From positions 18,099 through 82,098 of the forward strand of contig NZ_QWGR01000008.1 of NCBI RefSeq assembly GCF_003576475.1: a DNA stretch of 64,000 bases, written 5' to 3'. The stretch is from Maribellus luteus (GTDB lineage: Bacteria > Bacteroidota > Bacteroidia > Bacteroidales > Prolixibacteraceae). Both the position numbers and the translations under genes were made by a program. The notes below the pieces were generated by a model. The model did not search any database. It saw nothing but the letters and a program-made list of their open reading frames with translations, and had not been told where the DNA came from. Below, one piece after another: positions 61,296 to 64,000 of the stretch. Position 1 is the stretch's first letter. Each line of letters begins with the position of its first letter.

Positions 61296-62291
61296 CTATT
61301 GCTTCTTCTTATTCTTCAACTTCTTTTCGGTATCGTTTACCTGTTCCAGAAAATGTTTTTCTACTTCCGAAATCTCATTTTTCTTCAACTCCTTGTATTT
61401 CTCATATTCAACATGAGCTCTTTTCAACGCTTGTTCATGACTGATTGTTCCTGAATGGGTTAATATATCTTTCCTTGTCATTTTCAGAAATGTATCCAAT
61501 TGCTCAATCCAGTCTTTCATATACATTGGTTCCTGGTTGAGTGCCTGAAGCTCGGCAAGTTCCAGATATGCAGTAACAATCCGGTTTAAAATATCCAGTT
61601 CGCTTTCAGTGAGGTAATTTTTGGCTATGACCGTTTCTTGTTTGGTAGGTTTCTTCCCTCTAAAACTACTTAACCCGAGGTGGGGCTTACCTGAATCTAC
61701 CCGCTGATAAATAATCTCCGCAGCAGTATGTCCGTGCGCTGCCCAATGCATTTTATTTTGTATGGTCTTGAAAAACACCACCGACATTTCCAACGATGGA
61801 TCGTAATCGATACTTGTCGCATAAATATCAAGGACTTTTCGCCAAAACACTTTTTCTGATGAACGAATATCCCGTATACGGGCTAATAACTCATCGAAGT
61901 AATTTCCTCCACCGGCTTGCTTTAACAAGTCGTCGTTCATGGTAAATCCCTTCACGATGTATTCTTTTAACCGTGCAGTTGCCCATTGGCGGAATTTTGT
62001 CCCCTGATGGCTTTTAACCCTGTAACCAACCGAAATTATTACATCTAAACTGAAAAATTTTACAGGCCGGTCTGACCCACTAATGTGCAAAATTTGCACA
62101 TTGCTTTTTTCTTCCAGTTCGCCTTCATTAAAAATGTTATTGATATGTTTCGTTATTACCGACCGTTCTTTCTGAAACAGCTGGCCCATTTGTGCCTGCG
62201 AAAGCCAAACCGTTTCCTCTTCCAGTCTGACATCAATTTTGGTTTGTCCGTCTTCAGTCTGATAAAGAAGTATTTCTGAATTAGTATCCAT
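61296..62291 (-). CDS. RhuM-family (virulence RhuM) protein
   Basis: The ATG at 62291 (MDTNSEILLYQTEDGQTKID) gives 331 residues, the usual length; a further ATG at 62369 adds 26 residues without family character. The RhuM signature is plain: 'VWLSQAQMGQLFQKERSVITKHINNIFNEGEL', 'KFFSLDVIISVGYRVKSHQGTKFRQWAT', 'LKEYIVKGFTMNDDLLK' and 'WAAHGHTAAEIIYQRVD'. A C-terminal helical coiled region follows, ending in Lys. RhuM proteins occur in pathogenicity and defence-rich islands with unknown function. No partner gene is adjacent. Its isolated position and distinct role suggest acquisition. Confidence 0.92.
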   Translation of the reverse strand: MDTNSEILLYQTEDGQTKIDVRLEEETVWLSQAQMGQLFQKERSVITKHINNIFNEGELEEKSNVQILHISGSDRPVKFFSLDVIISVGYRVKSHQGTKFRQWATARLKEYIVKGFTMNDDLLKQAGGGNYFDELLARIRDIRSSEKVFWRKVLDIYATSIDYDPSLEMSVVFFKTIQNKMHWAAHGHTAAEIIYQRVDSGKPHLGLSSFRGKKPTKQETVIAKNYLTESELDILNRIVTAYLELAELQALNQEPMYMKDWIEQLDTFLKMTRKDILTHSGTISHEQALKRAHVEYEKYKELKKNEISEVEKHFLEQVNDTEKKLKNKKKQ

Positions 62292-62483
62292 TTTTATGAA
62301 GTTGTCAAAAGTCGAATATTGAAAAGAACGAACAAAACCAGCTTGTTGACAATCAAGACTAGCTGCCATTCTTTGAATAAAATGATTGATAAAAGTATAA
62401 TAAAAAAGCGAGAACTATCCGCACAGAAAAGATTGACAACTGTGCGAATACTTAATTTCCATTTTTATGCTGAAGGCCTCCAA

Positions 62484-62933
62484 TTACCTTCCGGCGTTAT
62501 TTGCTTTTAGCAGTTTGGCGCCAAAAACAAACAGACACACGGTTTTTATAAGTTCCAGGGCGACGTAAACAAAATGCAGTTTCGAGTCCGGAACCTCCTG
62601 CCCTTCCATCATCATTACGGCACGTTCGTCAAGTGCCGGAAGGAGCCAGACGGTTTGAAGTACCAGCACCCCAAGTGCAACCAAAAACAGGACGCCGCCT
62701 TTCCGGTGGAGCGGTATTTTTTGCCACAAAAAATTTACGATCACAACGACCGCCAGCACCATTTCGATTTTGTTGAGCACCTGAAACACCAGACGCCCAA
62801 TGCCAAGACCCAGCGCAACCGTTATCCCGGGCGCCCTGAACTTAAGCCAGGCCTCCATAAAACTAATGGCCCCCACAAAACCGATCCAGATAAATACGGC
62901 CGCAATGGCCCAGGCGTAATTTTTGTCTTTCAT
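62484..62933 (-). CDS. Small membrane protein with four membrane segments
   Basis: The 149-residue protein has four hydrophobic segments (about 6-27, 45-69, 81-102, 118-145) and short charged loops. Motifs such as 'FVGAISFMEAWLKFRAPGI', 'IGRLVFQVLNKIEMVLAVV', 'QTVWLLPALDERA' and 'VYVALELIKTVCLFVFG' are typical of a small family of uncharacterised inner-membrane proteins. No function can be given. It runs in the same direction as the gene at 63012-63353 (78-base gap). Confidence 0.82.
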   Translation of the reverse strand: MKDKNYAWAIAAVFIWIGFVGAISFMEAWLKFRAPGITVALGLGIGRLVFQVLNKIEMVLAVVVIVNFLWQKIPLHRKGGVLFLVALGVLVLQTVWLLPALDERAVMMMEGQEVPDSKLHFVYVALELIKTVCLFVFGAKLLKANNAGR

Positions 62934-63011
62934 ATTTTATTCATTTTCATTCGGTCAGCATCAAAAGGCTGCACTTTCGGCACGATAAATCAACCAGGCT
63001 TCCGAACCAGG

Positions 63012-63353
63012 TCAGGGCTTGCCTTCAATCCGGCTAAAAAAGGCCGCCGGGTTGGCCGGCAATGGTAACTCGACTTCGTGCAGCACAAAACGTTCATCCG
63101 GAAGACACGCTGCCACGTACCTGCGCAATTCTTCCGCTGTAAACTGTGTTTTAAAGTCGTTTCGCAAACCCCGGTCGCCGGCAAAACATACATTCACGTC
63201 CCCGGTTTCGGCGCTAAAAACCATTTGCAAACGCTGCTCCATCAAACGCAAAAAGCTTTTTTGCCAGGGCAAATGCACCAATTCAGGCAAACTAAATTCC
63301 CGCCTGCCCTCGGCACATACAAACACATCGCTTAACCGCACTTTATCTTGCAT
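63012..63353 (-). CDS. Uncharacterised 113-residue protein
   Basis: The sequence has good coding character: 'SLPELVHLPWQKSFLRLMEQRLQ', 'DRGLRNDFKTQFTAEELRRYVAACLPDERFVLHEVELPLP' and a C-terminal 'PAAFFSRIEGK'. It has no signal peptide, no membrane segment and no motif I recognise. It is likely cytoplasmic and is followed by the membrane-protein gene at 62933. A function is not offered. Confidence 0.65.
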   Translation of the reverse strand: MQDKVRLSDVFVCAEGRREFSLPELVHLPWQKSFLRLMEQRLQMVFSAETGDVNVCFAGDRGLRNDFKTQFTAEELRRYVAACLPDERFVLHEVELPLPANPAAFFSRIEGKP

Positions 63354-63613
63354 AACTTTTGTTTACCCGGGTGAATTCCATCCTTCAGAATTGTTTCACG
63401 AAAAAACAACACAATTGGAAATACAGTAGCATAACACCCCGCTGATGTTTTTAGTTCTTACCAGGCAACAACCACTTTCGCCAGGGCAAACAATAAGCTA
63501 AAAAGGAATTACAGCCTGCGCCCCGTCAGTGCCGGATACCCGTTTTTTCTCCGAAACCCCAAAAACAGCTAACTAACTGATTTAAAGAAGCCGCCGCAGT
63601 TGAGAGTAATGAA
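63354..63613. other. Intergenic lead-in to the right-edge repeat array
   Basis: No gene was seen. It contains no clear promoter for the gene at 63353. Confidence 0.4.
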
Positions 63614-64000
63614 ATCCTGACCTTTTGCAAACGTCCCGCAACTCAGAGAAGTATCATCCTGAGGTCAGGATAACGTTTCTCTGTTCAGAAATATAACATC
63701 CTGACCCTTTGCAAACGTCCCGCAACTGAGAGTAGTATCATCCTGACCTTTTACAAACACCTCGCAAATCAGAAATGCATCATCCTGAGGTCAGGATAAC
63801 GTTTCTCTGTTCAGAAATATAACATCCTGACCCTTTGCAAACGTCCCGCAAATGAGAGTAGTATCATCCTGACCCTTTGCAAACACCTCGCAAATCAGAA
63901 ATGTATCATCCTGAGGTCAGGATAACGTTTCTCTGTTCAGAAATATAACATCCTGACCCTTTGCAAACGTCCCGCAACTGAGAGTAGTATCATCCTGACC
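63614..64000. repeat. Tandem array, 42-bp unit, at least nine copies, cut by window edge
   Basis: Units start ATCCTGA every 42 bases from 63614. Three types alternate in order, giving a 126-bp higher-order period: type A (ATCCTGACCCTTTGCAAACG...), type B (…ACAAACACCTCGCAAAT…) and type C (ATCCTGAGGTCAGGATAACG...). Type C holds the palindrome ATCCTGAGGTCAGGAT and thus an inverted copy of the unit's head. The C units are almost identical at 63656, 63782 and 63908. The array continues past the window. Confidence 0.95.

Overview
The window reads as a chromosomal segment of a Bacteroidota bacterium, most likely of the Marinilabiliales/Prolixibacteraceae type. The evidence is a SusC/SusD pair with an ECF sigma factor and FecR, a PorT-like type IX secretion (T9SS) protein with a giant T9SS cargo protein, a TamL-type Omp85 lipoprotein, a LytS/LytTR pair, GH29 fucosidase and sulfatase genes, and promoters of the TTTG-N20-TAnnTTTG type. 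The rank below phylum is inference. No rRNA, tRNA, CRISPR array, integrase or transposase was recognised.

Layout. 1-12 kb: envelope and core metabolism (helix-hairpin-helix protein, sodium symporter, TamL, rRNA/tRNA methyltransferase, lipid A acyltransferase, PorT, MenG, an AIR-synthase-like protein, an SDR, a glycosyltransferase). 12-22 kb: a LytS/LytTR two-component pair, a nitroreductase and a 2244-residue secreted SprB-repeat-like protein. 22-33 kb: GAPDH, an ABC permease, two FKBP isomerases, DUF3127, YaaA, a MutS2-like protein lacking the Smr nuclease, a coupled metallopeptidase/DUF1905 pair, and an AT-rich orphan gene with an RNDxxxH (HEPN-like) motif. 34-42 kb: DUF3124 lipoprotein, ZIP transporter, an octaheme cytochrome with TPRs, a sulfatase, and a saccharopine/alanine-dehydrogenase-like enzyme. 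42-50 kb: HtpG, an antitoxin beside a decayed RelE-type toxin, a cysteine-desulfurase-like enzyme, patatin, a GroES-like protein, a secreted WM-repeat protein of unknown function, Map and a thioesterase. 50-59 kb: a sigma/FecR/SusC/SusD uptake module and MiaA. 59-64 kb: CutC, fucosidase, a RhuM-family protein and two unknown proteins.

The most unusual content lies between genes. Three unrelated tandem arrays share a 41-42 bp period (6151-6391, 33606-34220, 63614-64000). The last two have a three-unit higher-order period. The middle array keeps a small hairpin in nearly every unit, with base-pair-preserving changes. A dispersed AATAAGGAATAAGAAAT-type repeat occurs four times, a TATACCCATCCTC element three times (one inverted), and an RTCCGTC...GACGGAY palindrome about four times. 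Several gaps hold word-like low-complexity sequence. The best candidates for something undescribed are the hairpin array, the secreted WM-repeat protein with its unusual leader and promoter-spanning inverted repeat, and the HEPN-like orphan.
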